A stretch of 64,000 nt of DNA from Pedobacter changchengzhani (lineage in GTDB: Bacteria; Bacteroidota; Bacteroidia; Sphingobacteriales; Sphingobacteriaceae): positions 1 to 64,000 of the forward strand of contig NZ_SJCY01000005.1 of assembly GCF_004354365.1 (NCBI RefSeq), in the 5' to 3' direction. Positions within the stretch are counted from its first letter, which is position 1, and the number at the start of each line of letters is the position of its first letter. Shown one piece after another: positions 18,877-27,683 of this stretch. Below the pieces are notes generated by a model. The model saw only the letters and a list, made by a program, of their open reading frames with translations, had not been told where the DNA came from and searched no databases. The position numbers were made by a program, and so were the translations under genes.

Positions 18877-21800
18877 ATGAATAGTTTTTTTATAAACCAT
18901 AGAAAGTCAATTCTTGCCATGATGATACTCATTCTGGTAGGTGGCTTTTATGCATTTTTTCAATTAAAAACGGGGCTTTTTCCCGAAATTACGTTCCCAA
19001 AGATTAAAATTATTGCAGAAGCAGAATTGCAACCTGTAAATAAAATGGTGCTTACCGTTACCCAACCTTTAGAAAATGCGGTAAAGCAAGTTCCCGATCT
19101 TCAGTTGATAAAAAGTACCACAAGCCGTGGCAGTTGCGAAATTTCTGCTTTTATGAATTCGGGTGCCGATCTAGATTTAAGTCAGCAACGAATAGAATCT
19201 CAGATTGCTAAAATAAGTGCTTCACTTCCTCCTGGCGTAAATATCTCAGTCGAGAAAATGAATCCATCTATTCTTCCCGTTAGTGGTTATAGTTTAGAAA
19301 GCAATAAATTCTCGCCAGTTGAACTTAAAAAAATTGCAACTTTTACTGTTAAGCCGTTTCTTTCGCAGGTAGAAGGGGTTTCTGAAATTCGAGTAATTGG
19401 CGGAAAAAACAAAGAATTGTGGATGGAATTAAATCCACTGCAAATGCAGGCTTTAGGCATAACACCCGATTTAATAACGCAAGCACTTGCGCAAACTAAT
19501 TTTATCAAATCCAACGGTTACTTAACGGATAATAATTTTTTATACCTCTCGGTTACTGATGCATCCGTTAAAACTAAAACAGATTTAGAAAATCTAGTAA
19601 TCGCAAGAAAAGGAAATAGGATTGTTAAAATAAGCGATGTTGCCAAAGTAAGTTTTCAAGAAAGTGTAGAATATACCCGGATAAATGCAAATGGAAAAGA
19701 TGGGGTACTCATTGCCGTAATTAAACAACCCAATGCAAACTTGGTTGATATTTCTAAAGAAATGACGGCAAAAGTTGCAAAATTAACCGCTATTTTGCCT
19801 GCTGGAGTAATTATTAAACCGTACTATGCACAAGCAGATTTTGTTAATGAATCGGTAATAAGTGTTAGAGATAGTTTGCTTATTGGTTTGGCTTTGGCCA
19901 TTATCGTCGCAATTATTTTTTTACGCTCTTTAAAGGCCAGTGCAACAATTCTCATCACCATTCCCATTACTTTATGCTTAACTGTAATTTTTCTTTATGG
20001 GATTGGTTATACCTTAAATATTATGACTTTGGGAGCAATTGCAGCTGCCATCGGTCTTATAATTGATGATGCCATTGTAGTAGTAGAACAAATACATCGC
20101 ACGCACGAAGAACATCCGCACGAAAAAACTAAAAAATTATTGGGCAAGGCGATAAAATACTTGTTTCCGGCCATGTTGGGTTCATCTATAAGCACAATTG
20201 TTATTTTCGTGCCTTTTGTTTTAATGACGGGTGTTGCGGGTTCTTACTTTCAGGTAATGACCAATACAATGATTATTACATTGGTGTGCTCGTTTTTTGT
20301 AACGTGGCTTGGTTTGCCAGTGGTTTATTTATTATTGAGTAAAAATTCTGGTAAGCTTAAGGATAAAAAGGTTGAGGTACATGAAGTTAAAACCCAAAAA
20401 TGGGTTTATTATTTTATTTCGCGCCCATACATTTCTATTGTATTTATGTTGGTGCTTGTTGCTTCAATCGTGTTGATTTATCCACGATTACAAACAGGTT
20501 TTTTACCAGAAATGGATGAAGGAAGTATTGTTTTAGATTATTCTTCGCCTCCGGGAACATCGTTAGCGGAAACCGATAGGATGCTTAAAGCGGTGGAAAA
20601 AGAAATTGTAAAAATTCCTGATGTTGAAGCCTATTCTCGGCGAACAGGTACGCAAATGGGCTTTTTTATAACTGAACCAAATCGGGGCGATTATCTTATT
20701 CAACTGAAGAAAAACAGGACAAAAAGTACCGATGAGGTTATTGCTGAAATTAGAAAAAACATAGAAAGTACACAGCCGGCATTGGTTGTAGATTTTGGTC
20801 AGGTTATTGGCGATATGCTTGGCGATTTAATGAGCTCGACCCAACCCATTGAGGTTAAAATTTTTGGTAACGATCAGCAAAATCTTAAAATACTAGCTAA
20901 ACAGGTGGCTGCGCTAATCGGTAAAATCCCCGGCACGGCCGATGTTTTTGATGGGATCGTTATTTCTGGCCCTACGGTAAATATACAGCCAAATTATGTG
21001 GCGCTTGCACAATATGGCATTACGCCAATGTCTTTTCAATCGCAAGTACAAACTGCAATGCAGGGTAATTTAGTGGGCGATTTTTACGATAAGCAACAAA
21101 TTTCTCCCATTAGGATGATTTATCCCGGTAGTAGAAAATTCGGCACATCAGATATTTCGAATCTGAAAATATTTCTGCCAAATGGCGCCACCATACCCAT
21201 TCAAGATTTAGCACAAGTGGAGTTAAAAACAGGAAGTGCAGAAGTTGAGCGAGAAAACTTACAATCAATAGGTACAATTACCGCAAGGCTAAACGAACGC
21301 GATTTGGGCAGTGTAATGAAAGATATTCAAAAGGCTGTAAAATCGAAAATTAATCTACCTTCTGGTTATCACATTGAGTATGGGGGCGCTTATAAAGAAC
21401 AACAAAAATCTTTTTCGGAGTTGTTAACCATATTAATTGCGTCGAGTTTGCTCGTTTTTACCGTAATCTTATTTCTTTTTAAAGATTTTAGGGTCGCATT
21501 TATCATTTTTTTAGTTGCAGTTTTGGGTATTTCTGGTAGTTATATTGGGCTTTTAGTAACAGGCACACCCTTAAATGTTGGCAGTTATACAGGGTTGATT
21601 ATGATTGTGGGAATTATTGGCGAAAATGCAATTTTTACTTTTTTACAGTTTAAAGAATCATTGCACGATAAGGAAATTGACGAAGCGATAACCTTTGCCA
21701 TTTCTACACGTTTACGCCCAAAGTTAATGACTGCTTTAGGCGCCATCATAGCATTAATGCCTTTAGCATTGGGCATTGGTGCGGGTGCACAGCTTCACCA

Positions 21801-21921
21801 ACCTTTGGCAATTGCTGTAATTGGTGGGTTTTTAATTGCACTGCCACTGCTATTGGTTGTTTTACCAACCCTTTTAAGAAAGTTTTATAAATTTCCAACT
21901 GATGATTATGAAACAGAATAA
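18877..21921 (+). CDS. RND efflux transporter permease
   Basis: This 1014-residue inner-membrane proton-driven pump has the duplicated RND layout: TM1 at the N-terminus, a large periplasmic porter domain, TM2-6, then the repeat. The proton-relay pair is in GLIIDDAIVVVEQ (TM4). FLPEMDEGSIVLDY opens the second porter half, recalling CusA/CzcA, whereas the rest resembles the HAE family. I therefore cannot separate drugs from metals as substrates. It lies 2 bases after the adaptor and overlaps the next PAP2 gene by 20 bases. Full length, no damage seen. Confidence 0.94.
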   Translation: MNSFFINHRKSILAMMILILVGGFYAFFQLKTGLFPEITFPKIKIIAEAELQPVNKMVLTVTQPLENAVKQVPDLQLIKSTTSRGSCEISAFMNSGADLDLSQQRIESQIAKISASLPPGVNISVEKMNPSILPVSGYSLESNKFSPVELKKIATFTVKPFLSQVEGVSEIRVIGGKNKELWMELNPLQMQALGITPDLITQALAQTNFIKSNGYLTDNNFLYLSVTDASVKTKTDLENLVIARKGNRIVKISDVAKVSFQESVEYTRINANGKDGVLIAVIKQPNANLVDISKEMTAKVAKLTAILPAGVIIKPYYAQADFVNESVISVRDSLLIGLALAIIVAIIFLRSLKASATILITIPITLCLTVIFLYGIGYTLNIMTLGAIAAAIGLIIDDAIVVVEQIHRTHEEHPHEKTKKLLGKAIKYLFPAMLGSSISTIVIFVPFVLMTGVAGSYFQVMTNTMIITLVCSFFVTWLGLPVVYLLLSKNSGKLKDKKVEVHEVKTQKWVYYFISRPYISIVFMLVLVASIVLIYPRLQTGFLPEMDEGSIVLDYSSPPGTSLAETDRMLKAVEKEIVKIPDVEAYSRRTGTQMGFFITEPNRGDYLIQLKKNRTKSTDEVIAEIRKNIESTQPALVVDFGQVIGDMLGDLMSSTQPIEVKIFGNDQQNLKILAKQVAALIGKIPGTADVFDGIVISGPTVNIQPNYVALAQYGITPMSFQSQVQTAMQGNLVGDFYDKQQISPIRMIYPGSRKFGTSDISNLKIFLPNGATIPIQDLAQVELKTGSAEVERENLQSIGTITARLNERDLGSVMKDIQKAVKSKINLPSGYHIEYGGAYKEQQKSFSELLTILIASSLLVFTVILFLFKDFRVAFIIFLVAVLGISGSYIGLLVTGTPLNVGSYTGLIMIVGIIGENAIFTFLQFKESLHDKEIDEAITFAISTRLRPKLMTALGAIIALMPLALGIGAGAQLHQPLAIAVIGGFLIALPLLLVVLPTLLRKFYKFPTDDYETE

Positions 21922-22573
21922 ATACAACTTAGAAAACAATATTAGCCGGAGTAAATATGTGCCGTACATTTTGTTGCTGGCAAGTATTTGTTTCGTGCTT
22001 ATTACCACTTTGGTTGTTATTTTCCCATCTAACGCCATCGATATTGGTTTTACGCTGATGATTCAACATTATCAAAGTGCTTTTTTAGATAAATTTATGA
22101 CTGCCATAAGTGTATTTGGGCACATTAAAATATCGGTGCCGATGGTTTTAGCTACTGCGATTATTTTTTTACTTTTTAAGAAGAAAAAGGAGTCTCTTTT
22201 TATTGTATTTACGGCTGCTGCGGGTATTGTGAGTTCATTAGTTAAGTACTTTGTTAATCGTCCACGACCACCTAAAAGCATAGTTAGGTTAATTGAGGTT
22301 ACGCATCAGCAAAGTTTCCCCAGTGGGCATGTGCTATTTTACACGGTATTTTTTGGGTTTATACTTTACTTAATGTTTAAGCTAAAAGATGCAAGTTTTT
22401 ACCTGCGTTTGGTCGTTTCTTCAATCTGTGTGCTCATGATTGTGCTCGTTTTCTTTTCGAGGATTTATTTGGGTGCACATTGGTTAAGCGATGTTTTAGC
22501 GAGTTATTTTCTTGGCATTTTATGCCTCTATGTACTCATCTATTTTTACGAATTGAAAAATTATAAAATCTAA
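21902..22573 (+). CDS. PAP2 family phosphatase, second copy
   Basis: This 223-residue membrane phosphatase has about five or six spans and all three PAP2 motifs: KYFVNRPRPP, SFPSGHVLF and SRIYLGAHWLSD. It resembles undecaprenyl-diphosphatase / phosphatidylglycerophosphatase B-type proteins. The start overlaps the pump gene by 20 bases, and an ATG at 21908 is an alternative. Two different PAP2 enzymes in one operon, this one and the one at 14226, suggest that two lipid phosphates or two steps are involved. Confidence 0.9.
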   Translation: MIMKQNKYNLENNISRSKYVPYILLLASICFVLITTLVVIFPSNAIDIGFTLMIQHYQSAFLDKFMTAISVFGHIKISVPMVLATAIIFLLFKKKKESLFIVFTAAAGIVSSLVKYFVNRPRPPKSIVRLIEVTHQQSFPSGHVLFYTVFFGFILYLMFKLKDASFYLRLVVSSICVLMIVLVFFSRIYLGAHWLSDVLASYFLGILCLYVLIYFYELKNYKI

Positions 22574-22597
22574 TCTAAATCAAAAAATCTAATCATA

Positions 22598-23602
22598 ATG
22601 AAAAAGCAACTATTAACTATAACTATGCTAATTGGGTTCGTAATTGTGGCAAATGGCCAAAAGAAAGGTACTTTCGGTATTTTGGCTAAGTACGAAATTA
22701 AGAGTGATGGCGGATGGGATTATTTGACTATCGACCAAAAAACAAATAATATTTTCGTTTCTCACGGTAACCAGGTTAATGTGTTATCAAAAAATGGCGA
22801 TTCGATTGGGGTAATTAAAAACACGCTGGGTGTGCACGGTATTGCAATCGTTAATGCTGTTGGCAAAGGCTATACTTCTAATGGTAAATTGGGTACTTGT
22901 ACTGTGTTCGACTTAAAAAACTTTGTTGTATTGGGGCAAATTAAAGTAGGAGAAAATCCTGATGCGATTTTTTATGATGATTATTCGAAAAAAGTAATCG
23001 TGTTTAATGGTAAAAGTAAGGATGCTAGTATTATAGATCCTCAAAACGATAAAGTTTTAGCTACTGTTCCCTTAGGTGGAAAACCTGAAGCCGGCGTTTC
23101 AGACGATAAGGGAAACATTTTTGTTAATATTGAAGATACTGGCGAAATAGTTTCTTTTGAAAGTAGAACCTTTAAAGTAACTGCTCGGTATAAGTTGAAA
23201 AACGGCGAAGAACCATCTGGTTTAGCGATTGATAGGGCAACATCACGTTTATTTACGGTTTGTGGCAACAAGTTGATGCTGGTTTTAGATTCAAAAACAG
23301 GTGCACAGGTTGCGAGTTTGCCAATTGGCGAGGGTTGTGATGGAGTTGTGTTTGATAAACAAGCAAAGCTGATTTACAGTTCGAATGGCGAGGGAACGGT
23401 AACGGTGGTAAAGGAGAAATCGGCAAATAAATTTAAGGTTGTAGAAACCGTTAAATCAGAAATGGGTGCAAGAACTATCGCATTGAATGAAAGTACTGGT
23501 CGCATTTTTTTACCAACGGCAAGTTTTGAAAAAAGTACTATTGCAGGCCAAAGACCAAAAAGAATTTCTGGTACGTTTAGGGTATTGGAAATAGGTAAGT
23601 AA
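22598..23602 (+). CDS. Secreted YncE-like beta-propeller protein
   Basis: This 334-residue exported protein has a signal peptide (MKKQLLTITMLIGFVIVANGQ) and repeated blades of the YVTN/YncE type, for example GGWDYLTIDQKTNNIFVSHGNQVNVL, GENPDAIFYDDYSKKVIVFNG, GEEPSGLAIDRATSRLFTVCGN and GEGCDGVVFDKQAKLIYSSNG. No catalytic residues can be assigned. It follows the PAP2 gene by 24 bases and is probably the last gene of the operon. Its function there is unknown. Binding of a ligand or partner protein is the usual role of such propellers. Confidence 0.85.
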   Translation: MKKQLLTITMLIGFVIVANGQKKGTFGILAKYEIKSDGGWDYLTIDQKTNNIFVSHGNQVNVLSKNGDSIGVIKNTLGVHGIAIVNAVGKGYTSNGKLGTCTVFDLKNFVVLGQIKVGENPDAIFYDDYSKKVIVFNGKSKDASIIDPQNDKVLATVPLGGKPEAGVSDDKGNIFVNIEDTGEIVSFESRTFKVTARYKLKNGEEPSGLAIDRATSRLFTVCGNKLMLVLDSKTGAQVASLPIGEGCDGVVFDKQAKLIYSSNGEGTVTVVKEKSANKFKVVETVKSEMGARTIALNESTGRIFLPTASFEKSTIAGQRPKRISGTFRVLEIGK

Positions 23603-23678
23603 AATCAATTATTATTTGATGGTATCTAAAAAATTAATGGCAATAAATCACTTTTAAGAGTATAAGAAAACCAATATT

Positions 23679-24551
23679 ATGAACCCAGCTTCCAGTCATT
23701 CCACCAACCTTCAACTGCTATTTTTTGCGGTAATTATGGTGGCACTTTGGCATTCAGAAATGCTGTTTAACGAAATTCCCTTAAAGGAAAAATGGAAACA
23801 TGCGGTACTCAATTTACAATTTCTTTTAACAGCAACGTTTATTCAATTGCCATTAAGTTTAGCGGTGATTAAAGTAAGCGCTTTAGCCGAAATCAACTCG
23901 TGGGGTATTTATAATCATTTGCCAAACATCCCTAGTTTTTGGATCAAATTTCTTATCGGTTTTTTAATGTTGGATTTTTGTGAGTACGCGTATCACTTTG
24001 TGATGCATAAAATTTCATTTTTATGGAAAATGCATTTGATCCACCATACCGATAAATTTGTAAATGTATCTACCACCGTGAGGGAGCATCCTGGAGAAAC
24101 ATTTATTCGTGTTAGCTTTATGATCGTTGTTGTTTTTGTAACAGGTATTCCGATTGAGATTTTACTTATTAGGCAGTTTATTCAAAGCTTTTCGAATGTT
24201 GTTTCGCACACTTCTATGTCGCTGCCTAAAAAGTTAGAGAAATGGTTAGGTTATATTTTAATTACCCCAAGTTTACACAAAGTTCACCATCATGATAAAA
24301 TGCCATACACCGATTCAAATTATGGAGATATCCTGTGTATATGGGATCGTCTATTCGGTACTTATCGCGAGTTAGAATTATCGAAAATAAACTTTGGAGT
24401 AGATACTGTGAAGGATGAACATGTTGCTACTTTTTCGAAATTAGTTGCTTATCCCTTTTCTAAATTTTCAAAAAAAACGCCTGTTAATATGGTAGATCAA
24501 ACTACAAAGGTAATTGTTGATTTACCCAAAGTCTTAATTGTCGATTTGTAA
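23679..24551 (+). CDS. Sterol desaturase / fatty acid hydroxylase family protein
   Basis: This 290-residue integral membrane di-iron protein carries the family histidine clusters: EYAYHFVMHK (HxxxH), MHLIHHTDK (HxxHH) and LHKVHHHDKMPYTDSNYG (HxxHHH). It has about four hydrophobic spans. Bacterial members hydroxylate lipids, carotenoids or hopanoids, but the substrate here is unknown. It lies 76 bases after the propeller gene and could be transcribed with it. It converges with the rhamnose mutarotase gene. Confidence 0.88.
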   Translation: MNPASSHSTNLQLLFFAVIMVALWHSEMLFNEIPLKEKWKHAVLNLQFLLTATFIQLPLSLAVIKVSALAEINSWGIYNHLPNIPSFWIKFLIGFLMLDFCEYAYHFVMHKISFLWKMHLIHHTDKFVNVSTTVREHPGETFIRVSFMIVVVFVTGIPIEILLIRQFIQSFSNVVSHTSMSLPKKLEKWLGYILITPSLHKVHHHDKMPYTDSNYGDILCIWDRLFGTYRELELSKINFGVDTVKDEHVATFSKLVAYPFSKFSKKTPVNMVDQTTKVIVDLPKVLIVDL

Positions 24552-24597
24552 ATAACAAATTTTTAATCTAATTCTATAGTATCTGTTAAATATTACA

Positions 24598-24909
24598 TTA
24601 TTCTAAATGGAATACCCTTGGTAATGCTATCGCAATTGGCGATTGATCGGCATTTGTTTCCATAATATCGCCCATAAAAGCCCACCATTTTTTCATTATC
24701 GCTTCTTGTGTTAAATCAGGAATTTCACCATTTAAATGTTGTACAGCAAATAAGGTATCGGTTTCTTCATCTAAAAAAATGCTGTAATTAAAAATTCCAG
24801 CTTGTTTCAGTAAATCTTCTAGCTCTGGCCAAATTTCATCATGTCTTTTTTGATATTCTACTTTAAAGCCTGGCTTTAATTTCATTTTAAAAGCAACTTG
24901 TTTTGTCAT
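24598..24909 (-). CDS. rhaM: L-rhamnose mutarotase
   Basis: This 103-residue cytoplasmic enzyme interconverts alpha and beta anomers of L-rhamnose. The family features are visible: FKMKLKPGFKVEYQKRHDEIWPEL near the N-terminus, containing the active-site His, then GIFNYSIFLDEETDTLFAVQHL, and the C-terminal WWAFMGDIMETNADQSP. The length is standard. It diverges from an AraC regulator, sharing about 150 bases of promoter region, and stands just before a PUL with GH78 and GH106 rhamnosidases. It therefore probably serves the rhamnose released there. The usual rhaA/B/D genes are not in the window. Confidence 0.93.
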   Translation of the reverse strand: MTKQVAFKMKLKPGFKVEYQKRHDEIWPELEDLLKQAGIFNYSIFLDEETDTLFAVQHLNGEIPDLTQEAIMKKWWAFMGDIMETNADQSPIAIALPRVFHLE

Positions 24910-25061
24910 TTTTCGGAGTTTTTAAATAGCATAATCTGATTTGAAATTATGATATTTATGTTTTATTTGATTAGAATTAACCAAAGATAATCTCTAAGGT
25001 GAGCGATAAAATAATCTAATTGATATATTTAATGTACTTTATGATATCAAACTTACGCTGC

Positions 25062-25949
25062 ATGCATAACTTCTACAAATATTTTCCATCGAGTGATAAG
25101 GGTTGTGATTGGGGCTTAAACGTTTTAAGCGTAGGTTGTAGTCGGGTTTTGCCAAATGAAATCTATCCAAATCCAAGCCATCCATCTCACCATAATTTTA
25201 CTTGGGAAATGGGTCGAGTGTTACAAGAATATGCTTTGGTTTATATCGTAAATGGAACAGGAATATTAGAAACAGAAACACTAAAAGAAGAAATTACTGA
25301 TGGGACGGTTTTCATGATTTTTCCTGATGAAAGACATCGATATAAACCAGATAACCAAAAAGGTTGGGACGAATATTGGATAAGTTTTAACGGAGATTAT
25401 ATTGAAAAACTTATTGAAGAACATTTATTTTCTAAAACTGATCCGATGTTTCAATTGGGTTTTAATGAGCAGATGCTTCAACTATTTGCAAGTGTTGTAC
25501 ATATCGCGAAAGACGAGAATAAAGGTTATCAAGCAGTTATATCTAGCGCTACGATCCATATTTTAGGAATTCTACATGGATTTAAGCAACAACAAAATCA
25601 TGATAAAGATAGCATATCGGATCTAACCGTGAAAAAAGCTAAAATATTGTTTAGACATAAAGTTTTAGAGATTACCGATCCAAAAGCGATTGCCGATGAG
25701 TTAGAGGTTGGCTATTCTTGGTTCCGCAAGGTTTTTAAAGAAAATACTGGGATTTCTCCAGGTCAATATTTTATCCAGTTGAAAACACAGAAAGCTAAGG
25801 AGTTATTGGTTAACCAACAATATTCGATAAAAGAAATAGCCTATATCTTAAAATTTGAATCGCCATTTTACTTTTCTAAACTTTTTAAGCAAAAAACATT
25901 ATTTACACCATTGCAGTTTAGAAAAAAGTTTGCGAAAAGTGATAAATGA
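25062..25949 (+). CDS. AraC-family transcriptional regulator
   Basis: This protein of about 295 residues has an N-terminal cupin-type sensor (EYALVYIVNGTGILETET, GTVFMIFPDERHRYKPD) and a C-terminal double HTH. The first HTH is DPKAIADELEVGYSWFRKVFKENTGISPGQYFIQ and the second is YSIKEIAYILKFESPFYFSKLFKQKTLFTPLQFRK. In-frame starts at 25020 (TTG) and 25041 (ATG) exist. I chose 25062 (MHNFYKYF) because relatives begin with a similar segment. It diverges from rhaM and is the only regulator near the PUL, so it is a candidate for binding the shared promoter motif at 33756, 38435, 43992 and 58822. That link is an inference. Confidence 0.9.
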   Translation: MHNFYKYFPSSDKGCDWGLNVLSVGCSRVLPNEIYPNPSHPSHHNFTWEMGRVLQEYALVYIVNGTGILETETLKEEITDGTVFMIFPDERHRYKPDNQKGWDEYWISFNGDYIEKLIEEHLFSKTDPMFQLGFNEQMLQLFASVVHIAKDENKGYQAVISSATIHILGILHGFKQQQNHDKDSISDLTVKKAKILFRHKVLEITDPKAIADELEVGYSWFRKVFKENTGISPGQYFIQLKTQKAKELLVNQQYSIKEIAYILKFESPFYFSKLFKQKTLFTPLQFRKKFAKSDK

Positions 25950-25971
25950 GTTAATTATAAATGATCTTCGT

Positions 25972-25992
25972 TGCTATTAATAGCTTTTTTTT
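25972..25992 (+). terminator. Likely terminator of the AraC gene
   Basis: A short palindrome (GCTATTAATAGC) ends in an eight-base T tract, about 25 bases after the stop codon. The stem is weak because it has little loop, so activity is only likely. Confidence 0.45.
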
Positions 25993-26034
25993 ATACGTTA
26001 TAAAGATTTTGCGTTAGGGATTGAAGTGAAAATC

Positions 26035-26061
26035 CTTTTTACTCTTCTTCAGAGTAAAAAG
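26035..26061. other. Strong intergenic hairpin
   Basis: CTTTTTACTCT (26035-26045) and AGAGTAAAAAG (26051-26061) make a perfect eleven-pair stem with a TCTTC loop. It is flanked by GATTGAAGTGAAAATC on the left and GATTGTAACGAAAAGCCCG on the right. The flanking boxes are similar direct copies (GATTGwAryGAAAA). This layout resembles an intergenic repeat more than a simple terminator. Apart from this and the weak terminator at 25972, I see nothing in 25950-26131. Confidence 0.5.
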
Positions 26062-26131
26062 ATTGTAACGAAAAGCCCGCCCGAACGCCCTAATTACTAT
26101 TTTAATATTTTAAATATGATTAGTAAGTTCT

Positions 26132-26208
26132 GCACATTTATTCAATGTCAAAATGATTAGCTAAAATATCATAATGTATATTTTTAAGCTTTCCTGATAC
26201 AATAGCTT
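26132..26208 (+). repeat. 77-bp direct repeat, left copy
   Basis: This stretch matches 28456-28532 at 74 of 77 positions, and the first 61 bases are identical. Differences are at 26193 (C/G) and 26199-26200 (AC/GT). The two copies bracket about 2.25 kb of AT-rich accessory sequence. No tRNA or integrase is nearby, and the repeat is far longer than the short target duplications made by insertion sequences. Confidence 0.85.
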
Positions 26209-26268
26209 TTCATTGTCCATAATTAGCAATACTGTTAAAAAACACGTAAATTTATGAAAAAAAAGTAG

Positions 26269-26554
26269 ATGAATCTATTCAGTTTTATAGCAAATTTTGA
26301 TGGTGAGGAGTTCTGCCGTTTACACTTTAAGTCAGAACGGGATAAGATAGGTGTTATGTGCAGTTGTGTTCAACTGAACATTTTTGGCATAGGAGCATCT
26401 GGAGCTATGAATACAAGAAATGTAAACATAGAACTTCTTTAATAACTGGTACTGTTATGCAGAACTCTAATCTATCTTTTCTAATCTGGTATAAACGATG
26501 TTTCTTTTGAGTGCGACCAAGAAAGGTTTTTCGAGCAAGGAAATACAGACACAA
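26269..26554 (+). pseudogene. IS1595-type transposase, N-terminal fragment with two frameshifts
   Basis: The reading starts MNLFSFIANFDGEEFC and continues HFKSERDKIGVMC, which is the N-terminus of IS1595-family (ISXO2-like) transposases with the first Cys of their zinc ribbon. Near 26365 about four bases are missing. The frame then shifts and continues STEHFWHRSIWSYEYKKCK, then HRTSLITGTVMQNSNLSFLIWYK. A second loss of one base at about 26495 shifts into MFLLSATKKGFSSKEIQTQ. Similarity stops at 26554, so the DDE catalytic domain is absent. It is therefore a dead, truncated insertion sequence. The assignment is from memory of the family pattern. Confidence 0.75.
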
Positions 26555-26842
26555 GCGCAAGGAGCACCAAGTGAGAGTTATAGCGGTTTGATTCATTCTG
26601 CTGGTTACTATTTTATATCGGTTACAGCAAGTGTTCATACTCATACCCCTGATAGATCAGATGGAACAAACGGAGTTTCTCATAATGTAGGTGCTGATGA
26701 TATCCAATTTGCTTCAAATCATCCAGATTTAAAAAATTGGATAATTGGTTGTGGAGCTGTAGCACAGTACAACGCTACTAATTCAAGCTTTTTTAATATT
26801 AACTCAGGAGCGATTTCTTCTAATTGTTCTTTAATACAATAG
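26555..26842 (+). pseudogene. JAB/JAMM-like domain fragment, fused to transposase remnant
   Basis: An open frame of 95 residues continues directly from the transposase fragment. It shows HTHTPD, then a serine- and glycine-rich stretch, and GADDIQFASNHPDLKNWIIGCG followed by AVAQYN. This HxH...S...D order is that of JAB/MPN (JAMM) metalloprotease domains. The upstream part of the fold, including the Glu-containing first strand, appears to be missing. Such domains occur at the C-termini of large secreted proteins. Here the piece is probably an orphan C-terminus left after recombination. Read from the ATG at 26498 it would make a 114-residue chimera, which I doubt is functional. The JAB assignment is tentative. 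Confidence 0.5.
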
Positions 26843-26844
26843 TT

Positions 26845-27465
26845 ATGAAATTTAGACTAACGACAATTTTTTTATTAACGATATTAGTAAACAATTCTTT
26901 TTCTCAAAAAAAAATCCAACTCAATGAAAATAATGTAAAGACAGCTATTCGAGAAATCGATATTACAAACAAGTTTCTGGTGGAGGAAGTGAAAAAAATT
27001 ATAAAAAGCAAAAAAAATAAAGACTCTGTTTTTAAAACCAAAGGTTATATAAGAATTAATGTTAAAGGAGGAGGAGTTTATAACAATATTCCTATCTCAT
27101 ACAAATACTACATAAACAATGATTATCATAGCTTCGATGATATTAGTAATCAAGATATTTTTCCGGACTATTACACTTTTATTAATGGTAAACCTATTCT
27201 TATCTTTTCTGATGTTTATGATAAAATTTTTAAAAAAACCTTTTTAGATGAAAGTATTCTATCCTTTCAATCTATTATAGAGCCCTATCTTTTTGAAAAA
27301 AAAGAGATAGATAAAGTGCAATTTGAAAATAAAGAACTTGTTACTAACCACAGAAATAAATATCCATTTAGACCTAAAGAGTTGATACAAGTTCATGGTG
27401 GAATAACAATTTATTTTCCGGTAGATGGAGGTATAATGCCAATTGTTGTGAAAAATATTTATTAG
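26845..27465 (+). CDS. Small secreted protein of unknown function
   Basis: This protein of about 206 residues begins MKFRLTTIFLLTILVNNSFSQ, a clear signal peptide with cleavage near residue 21. An in-frame TTG at 26824 overlaps the preceding fragment and is less likely. The mature part is lysine- and asparagine-rich, with a GYIRINVKGGGVYNNIPISYKYYIN stretch and a C-terminal GGITIYFPVDGGIMPIVVKNIY. I recognise no family and no catalytic motif. It lies 2 bases after the JAB-like fragment, so it may have been the partner (immunity-like or anchoring) of that protein. Base use is very AT-rich compared with the surrounding PUL, which suggests transferred DNA. Confidence 0.6.
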   Translation: MKFRLTTIFLLTILVNNSFSQKKIQLNENNVKTAIREIDITNKFLVEEVKKIIKSKKNKDSVFKTKGYIRINVKGGGVYNNIPISYKYYINNDYHSFDDISNQDIFPDYYTFINGKPILIFSDVYDKIFKKTFLDESILSFQSIIEPYLFEKKEIDKVQFENKELVTNHRNKYPFRPKELIQVHGGITIYFPVDGGIMPIVVKNIY

Positions 27466-27535
27466 TATTATTATAATTACAAAACCGTATTGAAAGAGAT
27501 GACTACATTAATTTCTTAGATTTTTAAAAGAAAAG

Positions 27536-27655
27536 ATGAATGTAAAAGGAATAGAGCTATATAAAATTAAAAATAATGGTTCAGGAGAGAGAAAACTTCT
27601 AGCTACAAATAGTAACGGAAAACCAATCATAAATTCAATCCCTTGTCCTCAATAG
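27536..27655 (+). pseudogene. Short C-terminal protein remnant
   Basis: A 39-codon frame reads MNVKGIELYKIKNNGSGERK and then LLATNSNGKPIINSIPCPQ. The phrasing, with a trailing CPQ and a stop, looks like the C-terminal tail of a larger protein rather than a whole gene, and there is no signal peptide. It lies between two secreted-protein genes in the accessory island. It may come from a gene related to the JAB-like fragment. The family is not recognised. Confidence 0.35.
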
Positions 27656-27683
27656 ATTATTAAAAATGTTACAACAAACAAAT

